Shown piece by piece: positions 12,606 through 25,440 of a stretch of 64,000 nt of DNA. Each line of letters begins with the position of its first letter. Position 1 is the first letter of the stretch. A model generated the notes under the pieces. That model did not search any database. It was not told the DNA's origin and was given only the letters and a program-made list of their open reading frames with translations. The stretch lies in contig NC_132971.1 of NCBI RefSeq assembly GCF_047496725.1, positions 15,556,001 through 15,620,000 of the forward strand. Direction: 5' to 3'. Both the position numbers and the translations under genes were made by a program. The stretch is from Anoplolepis gracilipes. Lineage: Eukaryota; Arthropoda; Insecta; Hymenoptera; Formicidae.

Positions 12606-14340
12606 CTATTAATATACCAACAAAATCAGTTAATTTCTCTTTCGCGGTAGAATTTTATAATTGTGTTGCGTTCTGAAAAATGTCATGCGGATGATTAGAA
12701 AGAATGCAAAAACAAAATTATTATTTCGCTATTCGAGGACCGACGAACAGACAGATGGAATGCGAGGAAAATTTGCGCCCCCCTCTTGCCATCGCGAGCC
12801 ATCACGCGGTCTGTCGGCGGATAGCGCGGGGCTTCACATCACGCTGCGAGAGACCATCGTCACTTTGATATGTAAATACCCTGCACCGTAGGGTGTCTTG
12901 GAGCGTGTACCGGTAGCACATACACACACACATACACGCGCGCAGACATCGAGTACATACATATATAGAGAGATATACATATATATAGGCCGAAAGTTGC
13001 GCTCGTCCGATCTCGCCGAAGAGCGCGCGCTGCCGATGTGCATTTGCTTCATCGAACACGCCACAATGGAGCTGCGACTACGAAGGCAAATCCGGAGTGA
13101 GGGGCGCCGATCATTCCGCTTCCTCGGCAACCAGGGGACATCCAATATTGCCGTTATCTCTGTCCTACGTGCGTCAATATTAGCTCGGCGCAGAGCTCTC
13201 TGATGTTGAACACTTTGCGCGTTCGCTTTCCCGGAGGAAACCGAGCGGAAATCGAGATTCGGCTGAGAGGGATTTGAGAAGATTTCCATATCGAATTGTC
13301 GAATTGTCTGCGTGTATTGTGATTGCGTCACGGTGACGTAACGTAATACCGATCTGCGAAAAGTATACTTAACGCTCGTAAAGGAAATCACGGCGCGATT
13401 GCAACCACAGTTGTTACAGATTAACACACATGTGTGGGGAACGAAATTATAACTAAATATGCGATCCTGAAGAGATTCAATCGATATTACGAGCTGACGG
13501 AGGCGGCAGTTCTATCCGGCAGTGCTAAATAATTATCGTTCTCCGCTGTGGTACACGCACCGTGAGAAAGGATAAGTGCCCTAATGGCGTCGTATCGTCC
13601 GGCGATCTCCGGAGTAATCGGCGGCCGCTGGTCTCTCCTTCGCGAGTTATACCCCGAGTCACACCCTTTCACAAATGGAACGGCTCGAAATGATAGCGGG
13701 CGAGGCGATCGCCTATCGTCGCATGCCAAGGAGCAATGTCGCTGTCGCTGTCGTCATCGTCGGTCGTTGGAAAACGCGCGCACTGATACAGCTCTACATA
13801 ACTTGCCATTTCTCCCGAGGACCGTGTGCGGATACACGCTCACGCCGAACACACGGTAGTGTTGGTAGCCAACGCATAATGGTGCCCGTTTAATGTTAAC
13901 GACGCCATTTTCAGAATATGGATATCAACTGCCTTTGACTTCAGGCGCTCATGAATTTTCATACGCGTCCGGGGGCCATGAAACTCGCCGAGGTTCCGCG
14001 ACCATCGCATTTTTTCGCCTCGACTCTCGATTACGATTCGCGAAAGCGAAACATCTCTATCAGTTGAAAAATGCCCGGATGATAAAGGCCGCATAATAAA
14101 TCGCGCAATCGATCTTTTCGATTTTTCAATCTAATATTTCTTTCAAACAGAAATAAATAATTCCATCGCAAAAATGTTTGAAAATATATTTGCCGGAACA
14201 TCACAGCATTTATCAATTATATAGTTCTACATGTGTATAAAATAATTACAATTTTAATAGTATATATTTACGTTGCTCTCGCATAATAGGTTGATCTCTC
14301 TGTAGTGTGATACTGGTTAAATTTTTGAGCTGCTCTTCAA

Positions 14341-14980
14341 TCAAACGTTGGCAATTCACTGAATAACACTTTCGACCTTTAGCACAGAGTACCGATATAA
14401 TCCCTACTACTATGTCCGCTCAAGGAGTTATAAATAAATAAGGTTTACGTTTGAGTTCGTTCACGTCTATCCAAGGTCGATGTTTATTTCGTGAATAAAT
14501 TCACATTATTCAACGAGCTTTTCAACAATCTTGTTTTATTATTATAAGTACAGTCGGACCTCTCATCCTACGACAAAAAATCCTCTCATGCTACGACCGC
14601 GAAAGGGAAATTATACCCCCACTCTCAAATTTTTGTCGTAGGATCAAAGGTTTAAGGGGAAGATTCCGAACCGAAAATGTCGTAGGATAAGAGGCCCGAC
14701 TGTATATTATAAGTACTTAATCTCGAAGACATTTCTAATGTACGCTTCATATTTTTGAAAAATTCATTGTTGAAAAATACTTATTATATTTTATACGTTT
14801 CAGATTGCTGAAAAACTCGTTGAATAATATGAATTTAATTTCGCAAAATAAATGTCGATCTCGTACACATGAACGACCTCAAACATAAATCTTATTTATA
14901 ACGCCTCGAGCAGACGTGTAGAGAAGATTGTATCGATGCGAAAGGTCGAAAGTTTTATTCAGTTAATTGCCAATGTTTGA
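14341..14980. mobile_element. Foldback element with about 190-bp arms
   Basis: The left arm 14341-14531 and right arm 14802-14980 are inverted copies at roughly 75-80% identity. Both begin TCAAAC[GA]TTGGCAATT and share ACTTTCGACCTTT and ATTATTCAACGAG. The 270-bp loop includes the 152-bp MITE; without it the element would be about 486 bp. No coding capacity and no clear target duplication. It could be a non-autonomous transposon or a source of long hairpin RNA. Confidence 0.75.
14551..14702. mobile_element. MITE, copy 2 of the same family, nested in a foldback element
   Basis: 152 bp with the same ends (CAGTCGGACCTC ... GAGGCCCGACTG) flanked by TA at 14549-14550 and 14703-14704. It shares with copy 1 an internal stretch with CTCAAATTTTTGTCGTAGG. 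It lacks some of the left sub-repeats and has short insertions, so the copies diverged by indels within the family. It interrupts the loop of the 14341-14980 foldback. Confidence 0.82.
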
Positions 14981-17078
14981 CTAAGAAAGACCAGAAGACC
15001 AAAGATCGAAGCTAGCATTACTACAGAGAAAGCAACCTACAAAAGCAATGTAAATACATACTATTGGGATTGTAAATATTTTATATACATATGTATCGAT
15101 ACTTCCGCTTAATGGTTTTAATATTATTATTTACCTTTTTTTTTTATAGAAAAATATGGTAATATTTGTCATTTATTTCTACTAATATTTTGATATGATT
15201 TAAAATATATTTTCGATAAAATAACCGATAAACTAATAACTCGATAAAATAATAGATATTTACTTTAATTAAATTTATGTTTGACTGACGCTTTTTAACA
15301 TAATTACATATTTTTCTAAATTAATATTTTTATTACTATTGCACAATTACATATTTCATTATCTGCAACTGACTACTGTATTTCTATTCCAATGTACATT
15401 AGAAAATCTTTTTCTGCAGGGATAAAAATATCCTCTGCAAAGGCTTCGCGTATTCTATGTTACATTCATAGCCTGGAGAGAGTTATAACGTCATTCTGAT
15501 AACGATTTGAGAGAATACGCGATAAACGAGCGAAAATGTCGCGAGGGCGGCTAACGCGGGGAAGAGCATTTACCTCCGGAGAGCGGAGTTAGCGTGACTT
15601 GAGTGACGTCAGCGACAGGTAAGTTCTCCAACCCCACCATGAAATGTGCTAGCTGCAGGTGAACAGGCGTCTGCTTTCGACATTGGTCTGCCTTCGACCA
15701 ATGGTATGCGCGGGGCAGGACGATACCTGAACAACCTGATAGCTCACCTCAGACGCGCGCACCACTTTGATATACCGCGATACGTCCGCGTTAACGGCCA
15801 ACGCGACAAACGATTGGATCGCGAATTCCAATGTTACGCCGATTATATCTCTCGCTATTTATCAGCTCGCACAACAATGTTTGATCGCGATGTATAAAAA
15901 TGACATTATCCGGTTGATCTATCTACAAGATGTATTTCCAGCAATCTTGATTATTATCGAAAGATTGAAATAATTATATATGCAAACGTGTGTAGACAAG
16001 CTTGGAAGTATTTGTAAAATATATCAATGTGATAGATATGATATTTAATTACATTCTGACAATCTTATTAACCGTGCTTTCTAAAGCAGCGCGAAAAGCG
16101 AAATCTCTTCACTGATGTCTGTTTAACAGATACGAGGCGTGAGGTTGAAAACGTAATCTCGATTACAGATGTCTTAAATAATAATACAAATTAAAGAAAT
16201 GGACCTCCTGAGAAGATAATTTCGCGGTAGCCTCCGATATTAGATACGGCTGGAGCGAGGAGAGCAGCAGGACCTCCCAGCTGTCCTCCCACCGCGTGGA
16301 GATTACAATAATTACCATTCTTATTTGTCCTTCCTGCTATCCTCGCTGCCCCTCGCTCTCGCTCTCCCTCGACATCAATTACAGCCGTAGTCTCTCACTT
16401 TAATCTCAAGATTAATCGCGGCCCTCAAACTGCGGGCAATTGCAGTTTCGGCACGTGGATATTCGCCACGGCTATAAAATTCTTGACGCCACAATTAACG
16501 CCGAGCACAAAATGTCTTCCTTATCGGGGATTGAATGTGTCGGACGTGAGCCCGCGAGATTATTCGCGACTTGATTGCAACTTAAAATTATGCTTTTTAC
16601 TTTATTTATCACGTAAGAACAATAAAATATAAGACAGAAAAATTGTATTAAGATCACGTTTTATTATTCTACCTTTGAATTCTAGTTTTTAATTAAAAAT
16701 TAAAATAAACATTTACACTTGAAGAAATTTAGCAGAATCTGCTTTCTATCACAGATATTATTAAAAGAAAACAAGTAAAAAATACCGTTATTATGTAATT
16801 CATCACATTTACAGATAAAAATATTGCAAATTTTAAGAATTTTTAGATTCGATAGTCAGATGCAGATAATGAAAAAATATAATTGTGTAATAGTAATAAA
16901 AAAATTAATATAGAACAATAATGGAAAAATAAATGATTATGTTTCAAAGCGCCTAACCAAAAATAATTTTAATTAAAAGTAAATAAAAAAAATTGTCGGT
17001 TATAAATCGATTTTGCATATAAACGAGTAACAAATATGCAAACTACTTTTAATAAATAAATTATTTAAGCAGATTAAA

Positions 17079-17383
17079 TTTATATCTCTTTCAGCTTTGA
17101 TATAATATGTATTTCTCAAATATAATGCAACTGAGAAATATTTCTCGGTTTAAAAAATCTATGTCTTTGTTAAGAAGAATGATACGTATTACATTAAGAA
17201 AAACAATTTTGAGATTGTATCAAGTTTATATCTCTTTCAGCTTTGATATAATATGTATTTCTCAAATATAATGCAGCTAAGAAGAAATATTTCTTGGTTC
17301 AAAAAATCTATGTTGATTGTATCTTTGTTAAAAAGAATGATACGTATATTACATTAAGAAAAGCAAATAGTTTTGAGATTGTT
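17079..17383. repeat. Tandem duplication, period about 146 bp
   Basis: Two copies (from 17079 and 17225) share TTTATATCTCTTTCAGCTTT, then TGATATAATATGTATTTCTC. Copy 2 carries several small insertions. AT-rich and non-coding. Confidence 0.8.
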
Positions 17384-18214
17384 CCTAGATTATACATTAT
17401 TTTTTACAAACGAAAATATAATCAAACTTATGCAATCCTATAAAACAATTGTTTAAATAGCTGCCGCAAATTTTATCTCGTTCATTAGGCACCGTGCACG
17501 TATACACTAGTAACATTTATGAATTTATTCTATATTCCGTCGAGAATATTAGATTCGTGATTAGAAACTCTTCCGTGAGCGACATTATTTGAACCCAAAC
17601 GGGGAGACAATGAGTTCGCGACATCCCGCGTACTGACGATGAAACCCGAGACACCCGTAATCATCGCGGCGGAGGGGCGGAAAGGGAACATACCTCCCGG
17701 GACGATAATTCGTCGGAGGGGCACCCCGGGACCCCCGCGGTGCTCCACGGTGGGAGTTTGCCGGATACGCCCCTGAAGGCGCAAGATCTAAAAGCGGAGG
17801 GCACACGCGCCAGCACCCTTTGCCGCCGCGAAACGACGTCATAGTCGCTTCCGCACCCATCAGAGCGATTTTATCCGGGCGTCTTTCACGTCCGTTTTCT
17901 CCTGCACTCCCTCCCCGTATTTCCCTCGCCATCCCCTTTCAACGTGTGCTACAGAGCTCTTTATCGCAAGTATGACGGGAAGTCTCTCATTGCACGGTTT
18001 CGGGTACCGAAAGGAATCGCGAACCCGTTTTCACGTCGACGCCCACCGGAAACAGCTGAATTCGACGCCTTTGCTTTACCTTTTGAAGATCCGCGGGGCT
18101 GCGCGGATCCGATTACGAGGACGCACGTTGGGTGACCGTTTCAACTTGAGCTTTGTGCACGATTGCGTACCGCGCCGATCGTTTGAATGCAGACTGGACG
18201 TAAATATTTTTATA

Positions 18215-18428
18215 CACGGAGAAAATTTTATATTAAAAATTACTATGGTATGTAGTAACTGTGGACCATTAGGGATCACTCTAAGTTAAAGTGCTATGTA
18301 AAACTATAAAAATTGCATAAATTGATGTAATTTTTATAATTTTACATAGCATTTTACTTTAGACTGATTCCTAATGGTCCACAGTTATTACATACCATAG
18401 TAATTTTTAATTTAAAATTTTCCCCGTG
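18215..18428. mobile_element. TA-flanked hairpin MITE
   Basis: 214 bp starting CACGGAGAAAATTTTA and ending TAAAATTTTCCCCGTG, flanked by TA on each side. The arms of about 95 bp pair almost throughout, including TACTATGGTATGTAGTAAC and GGACCATTAGG with their complements. The loop is short and AT-rich. Consistent with a Tc1/mariner-derived MITE. Confidence 0.75.
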
Positions 18429-18698
18429 TAGAATCTTCACGCGTTTAACGGTTTTCTAATTGTAAAATTCGCGAATGTAAAATATGGTGAGAAAAAACAT
18501 GATGTAATGATTTTTCGAAGATATTAATTTTTGGCGGCGGAAAATTTTGACATAAATAAAAATACGACATTATTCGATATCTTTAATTAAAAATCTATTT
18601 AGACTGCATTATGACAGATTAAGGATTCCATGAAAAATCGTTAAGAGCGCTGCTAATGTGTACGGTGTCGTCTTGTGAAAAAGCGCTAAACCGAGAAC

Positions 18699-18742
18699 AG
18701 AGAGAAAGAGAAAGAGAGAGAAAGAGAGAGAGAGAGAGAGAG
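18699..18742. repeat. Purine run (GA)n
   Basis: GAGAAA units merging into a pure GA run, just right of the 18215-18428 element. Confidence 0.9.
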
Positions 18743-21700
18743 TTCCGAAACCTGTGTTACAAATTTAATAACATATCAACTTCCTTAATGAGTTGAGCAA
18801 ACAGTAATCTCGTCGGGTCCACGCTTCGCTTCCCAAATGAATCTCTAGATTTGGGTCCCGAATGTGTCGGTGGAACAAAGGAAAATCCTTTGTGCTCGTT
18901 TTAGATATCCCTGCTGGACATAACTCCGCCCACACAGTCGTTATTACACAACTTTTTTCCTGCCGCTTCTATCAGCCAGATGAATTTTCGAAAGAATCCC
19001 ACAGAACCACTGAAAATGAATTGTTTCCCGACACGGGAAATTTCCTTCAAAAAAAAAAAAAAAAGATATATTTCTCCATTTCCGACCAAGAGAGAAAAAA
19101 AGCAAACTAATTATTTATAGGGAGATCAATATTATCCAAAAGATAATTTTAGATCCAAATGGCTTCTCGTTCTTTTCGCACGCTCTATTCCTTTTTACCG
19201 CATGTTTTAAACTTCGCAAAGTATCGCTATGTTCACAAGCAATTAAATTTCGAGGTTCATTACGTAGCCGCTTAAGCGTGAACGCAACTCGCGCTGGGAG
19301 CTGTCGAAACGATGTTTCCTTAAAACTATATCTATCAAAGGCTAACGAACAGTCGTTAGTTTCAGAAGAAATCGCATTAGAGTCGCTGCGAACCGACGTG
19401 CATCAGTTTTTATTTTCACTCGCGCTTCATGTTCGTCACCCTTGGTTTTTTGTCCGCGGAGTCGGGGCGGCGAGTCGCGTCATCGAATTTCGGGGTCGAG
19501 CGAGAGGGAGAGACCGGTTCACGCCCCTGCCGCGATAATTCCAAGCTGGTATACATACAACGCGTATGCTCTTGAGAGCAACGGCGGAATAGCGCGTGTG
19601 CGGCGGCTACTGGTCCCCGAAGAGGTTTCAACGGCAGCACACGCAGGGGCGTATCAAGGACGTGCCGAGCCAACGCCCCCGTCGACCCCTAGGTGGTCCA
19701 GGGCGTCGCTGGGTGGTACTGGAGCTTTAATTCCGGATGAGTTTCCTGCCAGCGGCTCTATACGAATATGCCATTCACCTCGTTTCGACCTCGAATTATT
19801 CCATTGCTTTGAATCCTCGTTCCTTCCTTTTACAATGTTCGAAACTAGATATGAGAATCATAACATGGTTTTTTAAAACATGATAACGCACGATGATCAG
19901 ATCCCGACAAATTATTTCGCTTATATATTATATATTTAAACAGTATAAAAAAGACTATCTGGATACGTATAATTTATTGTGTGTATTTCTTTATATGTAA
20001 TAATATAATGAAAAACGAGACTAAACAAATATATTAAAATTATTACTCCAAAAATTGAAATGGGTGAACCAAAGTTAACGATGGGCAGCGATGCAACAAT
20101 AAAAATAATAATTACTCCTAATTAATTAATTTCTTTAAAAAGTAGCTAATAAACAAAGCTTTATATAATAATTAGTATAAATATTTGCTTGGTGATAAAA
20201 GAGAGGAACACGTTGTGTCCTCTCCGATATATACTACACAGCTTTTCTCTATTTTATCATATTAGTTTCATTACATTTTTCATTTGCTTCCTCTTGATAT
20301 TAATATGAATGAATAAAATAAGATTCCTGTTGAGATATTTTCATTGTACTCTGACGTAATGTAAAAACAAATGCAGCTACTTCACACAGACTTGACCAGA
20401 CCGCTACACATCTCACGTGACATTACATAAATTTCAATTAACGACCATGGGAATCCGGTAGCTGAATCGCAGATCGCATAAACACATACGGCTCATTAGC
20501 TGCGGGATAAAGGGTCGGTCGCCTTTTATAGTCAAAGGTGACGGCAGCCACCGCCCCCTCAAAACGGCAAAAGCATCGGTCGGTTTACGACCGTAGCATA
20601 AAACCCGCTGACGTCCCAGAGGAATACGTTCCCTCTTCTTTCATCTGTTTTCATCTACTTTTTTCAACCTAAACACGATTTTCACAGAGACCGATTTTAT
20701 TTTGTGTCCGACGCGTCTACTACCATTTGCATTTGATGATCGTGATCCTTTATACTAATCGGCCGCGTGAAAAATTCGTGAATTAAAAATTATAATGCGT
20801 TTAATATACCATGGAAAGAGTGCTATTTGAAAAGTCATATTATTATTATTATTATTACGTGAAAAAGTAAATTCCTTATAGAAATTCCCTAGAGAGAAAG
20901 AGTGTACGCCGAAACGTCTCTTAACCTGTGAACAAATAATAAGCGACCGATTATGAGTCGTTGACGTAATCCATAATTTAGTGTTCAACGAATGCGTATT
21001 AGCAGCTTTTCGTGTTGTTGACAGGTGCGATAGTCTACAATTCGAAGGGACTGATTGATGGGAAAACTGATACGACCCCGAGCTGTCGCGTAATTTTACG
21101 GCGGTAATGACACGCTTACATATACGGAGGGGTGGTGTTTGCTTGGTGCGACTTGAAAACACTTGTCCTTAAATAATGGCACAGCATGCAGCGGGCGGGT
21201 CAGACTGCGCTTGCTTTCTTTGAATTCGAGTTTCTTCCCGACTCGTAGCAGAAACGAAAATAAAAACACAGAGTGAAAAAATGATTCTTAATAAAATAAG
21301 CGTTAATGTATTATGCAATACATTCGCAATGATTATTTAATAGTCTACATAGTAAGCAAGAAATTTCAACATTAAAGGGATATAGAAACTTTTAAAACGT
21401 GATTCTTTATATTGTATTTAAGCAAATTACTTTTTTTTCTATTTAAAAGTGCTTCGAGAGGATTTCAACATGAACTAGTACGTCAATTCTTCCTGGCGGA
21501 AAATAATCCAAGATTAATTATCGTAGAATTGAATCTAAATACCACTTACTTAAGTAGATTGTTGCGCTATGCATAAAACATGCGCGTATAAATAACGGAT
21601 ATATCCTTCGATTAAAATTTCTAATGTAATAGGAAAGTATATCGTATTACATTGGACTTGTATACGCTTCCAAGCAAAATATAATTTTCTCCTAGCTTAC

Positions 21701-22356
21701 TACACAGCTGTAAGTCGAAAAACAAATCATTTTTTTTTTAATTGAACGATCCTGAATCTTCGAAAAAAAAAAATATTTATACAAAGTGAACATTTTTCTT
21801 GGTGAATTTTTTATTCGGAAATAGTAAAATTATTAATTGATTTGGTACAAAACCATGACAATTCCTTTTATACGACAATATCGCGATGCAGACACGATGA
21901 CGACACGCGAAAGCGATTAATCATTAAATTCCATATGGTTAGATGACAAGAAGCTATTCCGTGTAACTAAATTATTCCGTTTTATTTTCTCAAGAAAAAG
22001 CCCCCTTATACGATCAATTTGAGAATACGCCATACAATTGACACGCATTGCACCGGTAAACGAGTCGTCCCAGGTTATCCACGTCTCCATAGGAGCGTGC
22101 ATAATGCATTTGTAGCATCACTACCTGCAGGTACCGTGCATCTACGATCGATATTAAGTCGAAATGATGGCGACGCTCAGGTGCGGTCGAGTGCACGCTC
22201 GCTAAACCGTTCACTCGTATCGCGCGTACACGCACCGCGTTTACTTGAAAATGACAGGTAATTCTACAGTGCGTCCGTTGCCGATGCAAAACGCACATGT
22301 GTATCTTTGTTCGTGAATCAACTTGTATGTCGATTAACGCGGGTCATCGAAGTAAT

Positions 22357-22382
22357 AAAAAAAAAAAAAAAAAAAAAAAAAA
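22357..22382. repeat. Poly(A) run, 26 bases
   Basis: Uninterrupted A run. It could be the tail of a retroposed sequence on the + strand, but no source sequence is recognised upstream. Confidence 0.85.
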
Positions 22383-23175
22383 CCAAACTCAAGAATATTT
22401 TTTTATTCAAAAGTCACATATAACAAAATTATGTTTTCTGCTAATTTAATTATCTGTAAGAGAGAGCGAGAGAGAGAGAGGAAATAATATGAGCAAGCTA
22501 CTTGACGTCATCGACAACCGAATCATCTATCCTATTGCAATGATTATCTCAAAGCCATGAGTAGCTACATTTTAACATAATAACTTCGGTTTTTCTTTGC
22601 AGGAAAGAATGATGGAATCTCGCGAAATACTGCTGTTTCAATTCGTAGAATTATGTATCGTTAGCGATGTCATGGAAAAAGCCGCCTTCGTATTTTGTTC
22701 CACGCAAACAGGACGTAAATACGTCTCGAAGATAGCTATACCATCGTGTAATCCGCAGTATGGCGATGCGGCTTGTATCGGCGATGAGACTCGGAAAGTG
22801 ACTCGTGTACACGCGACGTCGTTGCATCCGTCCGATAATAACGTAAAGAGATGCAAATATCGCGCGGAATCGTGTCATGCTCGCATTTATGGGATTTGCA
22901 TACGCCGTACGCGCATAGAATAACGACGATCCAACTATTCGAAAGGTTATAATTAGTGTGTATGCAGACAAGAAGTCGAGGGCGAGTCGGGGCCGCGGGA
23001 GAATTGCGCACTCGCAATTAATTAAATAATGATATAATTGACCCGAAGGGCAGAGCAATTAGCTGATTGATACAGAAGACTGGCAACGAAGGGAGGTAAA
23101 CTGACGAGGGACATACAAGGGAGGAAGGGATGAAACGGTCTGCGAACAGGGTGGAGGTAGCCGAGACGTGCATAA

Positions 23176-23211
<36 letters not shown>

Positions 23212-23228
23212 GGGGGGGGAGAGAGAGC
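23176..23228. repeat. Purine run (GA)n with G9
   Basis: GA repeats interrupted by one AAAG and a run of nine G. Short simple repeat in non-coding DNA. Confidence 0.9.
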
Positions 23229-25232
23229 CAGAAGGGAAATTGTTTCATAGAAGTTGCATGCCGTGCAAATGACGAGAGTAGGGCTGCAATTTATTTGCAA
23301 TTTGCATTCGATTTACCAGCAGGATTTATCGCGACCCGCAACGCAAATTGATCGAATTAAACAGACGGTAAGTAGAATTGCGCGCGGCTCGCTTCAGGGT
23401 CAGGCACGTCCGGGATATTCGCCGAGCGGTTTTCGCGACGTTCCTGCGGTAACTGCTACTATTGGGAGAGAATGATGATCGCGCGCGTTGACGCATTCCA
23501 AGAACGTTTAACGATAAGCGGTAAGAAAATGATTAATATTCAAAACATTAATTCATCGCGATTGACGCAACAATCTATTTAATATATGACAGAATAAAGC
23601 TAGAATGATATTTTTGCGTTTTGAATGAAGTATCTGCGACTAGAAGGACGCGAGGACGAGGAAGAAAAATGTTTCGTGTGGAAATATAGATGTATTAGCG
23701 AAAGCTCCGCGTCACCTTCGCGACAGTTCTTATCTTTTGTCCAACATGTCATTACACGTGCGCCGTGTAAAACTTTTTTCAACGAACGTAAGGGTATGTA
23801 AAGTCCCTTGGTAGTAATACCGGCGCGCTTGTGAGACATCAACGCGATGTCTCGGAAAGATGCAGCCGGCGCCAACGAATCCTTTGATGGTCAGCCGCGC
23901 GGGTGCTTTTTCAGGTAGCCACAGACGCATTAGTCGCTCCTCTCATTTCTCCTCTCCCATCCCTCTCACCCGATGCTCTCGACGCCGAAGACGCAGGTAT
24001 CTAAATGAGCTGCTCAGAATCGTTAATAGGCTACGAGCTCCGATGAACACGTGTCAACATTGCCAATACACATCGATCTATAAATCCTACACGAGATTAA
24101 TCATTGACTTGCATATCTCTCTTTACATAATTAAATATTTACTCTGTTTCTTGAAAAATAATTTCATGTGTTTGATAATCCTATGTTGATTAATATTGTT
24201 TGTGTTGTTTTAACTATCGTTTTATTTTTTTTTTTTTTTTCGCGAATTCGTCAGTTTTCCAAATTAACGTTATTATTTTATTTCTTTTTAAGTAGCCGAC
24301 AATGATAGAGTCGAGTTTCATTACCACACGCTGAAGAGATCAGAATACGCGCGTTCTTTGTTCGTTATAAAACGGAGTATAAAGCCATCAACCCGCCAGT
24401 AAACCGCGAGAGCCGCGGCAGCGCGTCCTTTTTTTTCCTAAAGTACACCCAACCTTGGCGCCAGTCGAGGGAGCCAAAATCACGGCCTCATTATAAAGTA
24501 ATTAAAACCCATTACTAATGCTATCCTTTATCGAACGAAGCGAAAGAAGAGAAGCCGACACAATAAAGCGGCAGTCAGACCCTCGTCTTGTTCTCCGCGC
24601 CGCGCAGCCCGAAGCCAAAACCTTGAATTTGGCTGTATAATCCAATAGTAATTCAAAGTGCGACGGGACACGTCGAACCCTTTGGACCCGTCAATATCCG
24701 TCCCGTGATGACCTTCGAATAGGGTCGTTATGCGTTTTAATTGAATTTGATCGAGCGTAAATCGAAACGCCACTGTCCGGCACTGTTACACGCGCGTCTG
24801 GAATTTCTTTTTTTAAGTTTCCGCACCATCGCAAGATCTGTGTATTTACGTTTTTAGCCAGATGTAGAACATCACGTATAATCTGTGTCAATATTGCTTA
24901 GATAGATGCACATATTTAATATACAATACTTATATGAAAAAAAAAAAAGTTATAAAAGAGAGATTGATTATAAAAGTTAAGAAAAACATCGGAATTTGTT
25001 AATCCGGCGATTATTTTATACGATGCAATACACATTGTACCTTCGGCTTGTAATTTTACCAAGCCAGAAAGAAATGACAAAAAACAGAATCAACTAAATA
25101 AGACCATGACGCAGCCGCTGGCGCCAGGTCTGCTCCAACTCATTACCCGATTCTTCTCGGTAAACCTGCATCATGCTGCGAGGTCATTTTCAAATATCGG
25201 CAAATGAAAGATTTCTTGGTAGGATGACAAAT

Positions 25233-25440
25233 GTATTTCATCCAGAAATATTAATCACATTCGTTAAGTGATGAGATTCAAGTCAGATAATGCGACAGAA
25301 AACAGAAAAGAATTTTGAAAGGAAAAAAATTTGCTTTTTTCCAAATTTGTATTTCATCCAAAAATATTAATCACATTCGTTAAGTGATGTGATTCAAGTT
25401 AGATAATACGACAGAAAACAGAAAAGAATTTGCTTTTTAA
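25233..25440. repeat. Tandem duplication, period about 116 bp
   Basis: Copies starting at 25233 and 25349 share GTATTTCATCCA, ATTAATCACATTCGTTAAG and GACAGAAAACAGAAAAGAAT. Copy 2 lacks about 18 internal bases present in copy 1. Confidence 0.82.

Larger units (their letters stand above)
8131..14340. other. Non-coding tract with diverged repeats
   Basis: No gene recognised. It contains a pair of similar AT-rich blocks (8330-8700 and 12100-12605), an inverted repeat pair (8714-8750 and 9910-9946), and a CpG-rich block at 12760-14090 with only composition-driven frames. Confidence 0.45.

Noticed and set aside
12834..13427. 197-codon frame on the - strand
   Set aside because: Composition-driven, crosses CA/TA-rich low-complexity DNA, and no family resemblance.
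22597..22923. 108-codon + frame after a good acceptor-like TTTTTCTTTGCAG
   Set aside because: No domain or family resemblance; frames of this length are common in the GC-richer blocks here.
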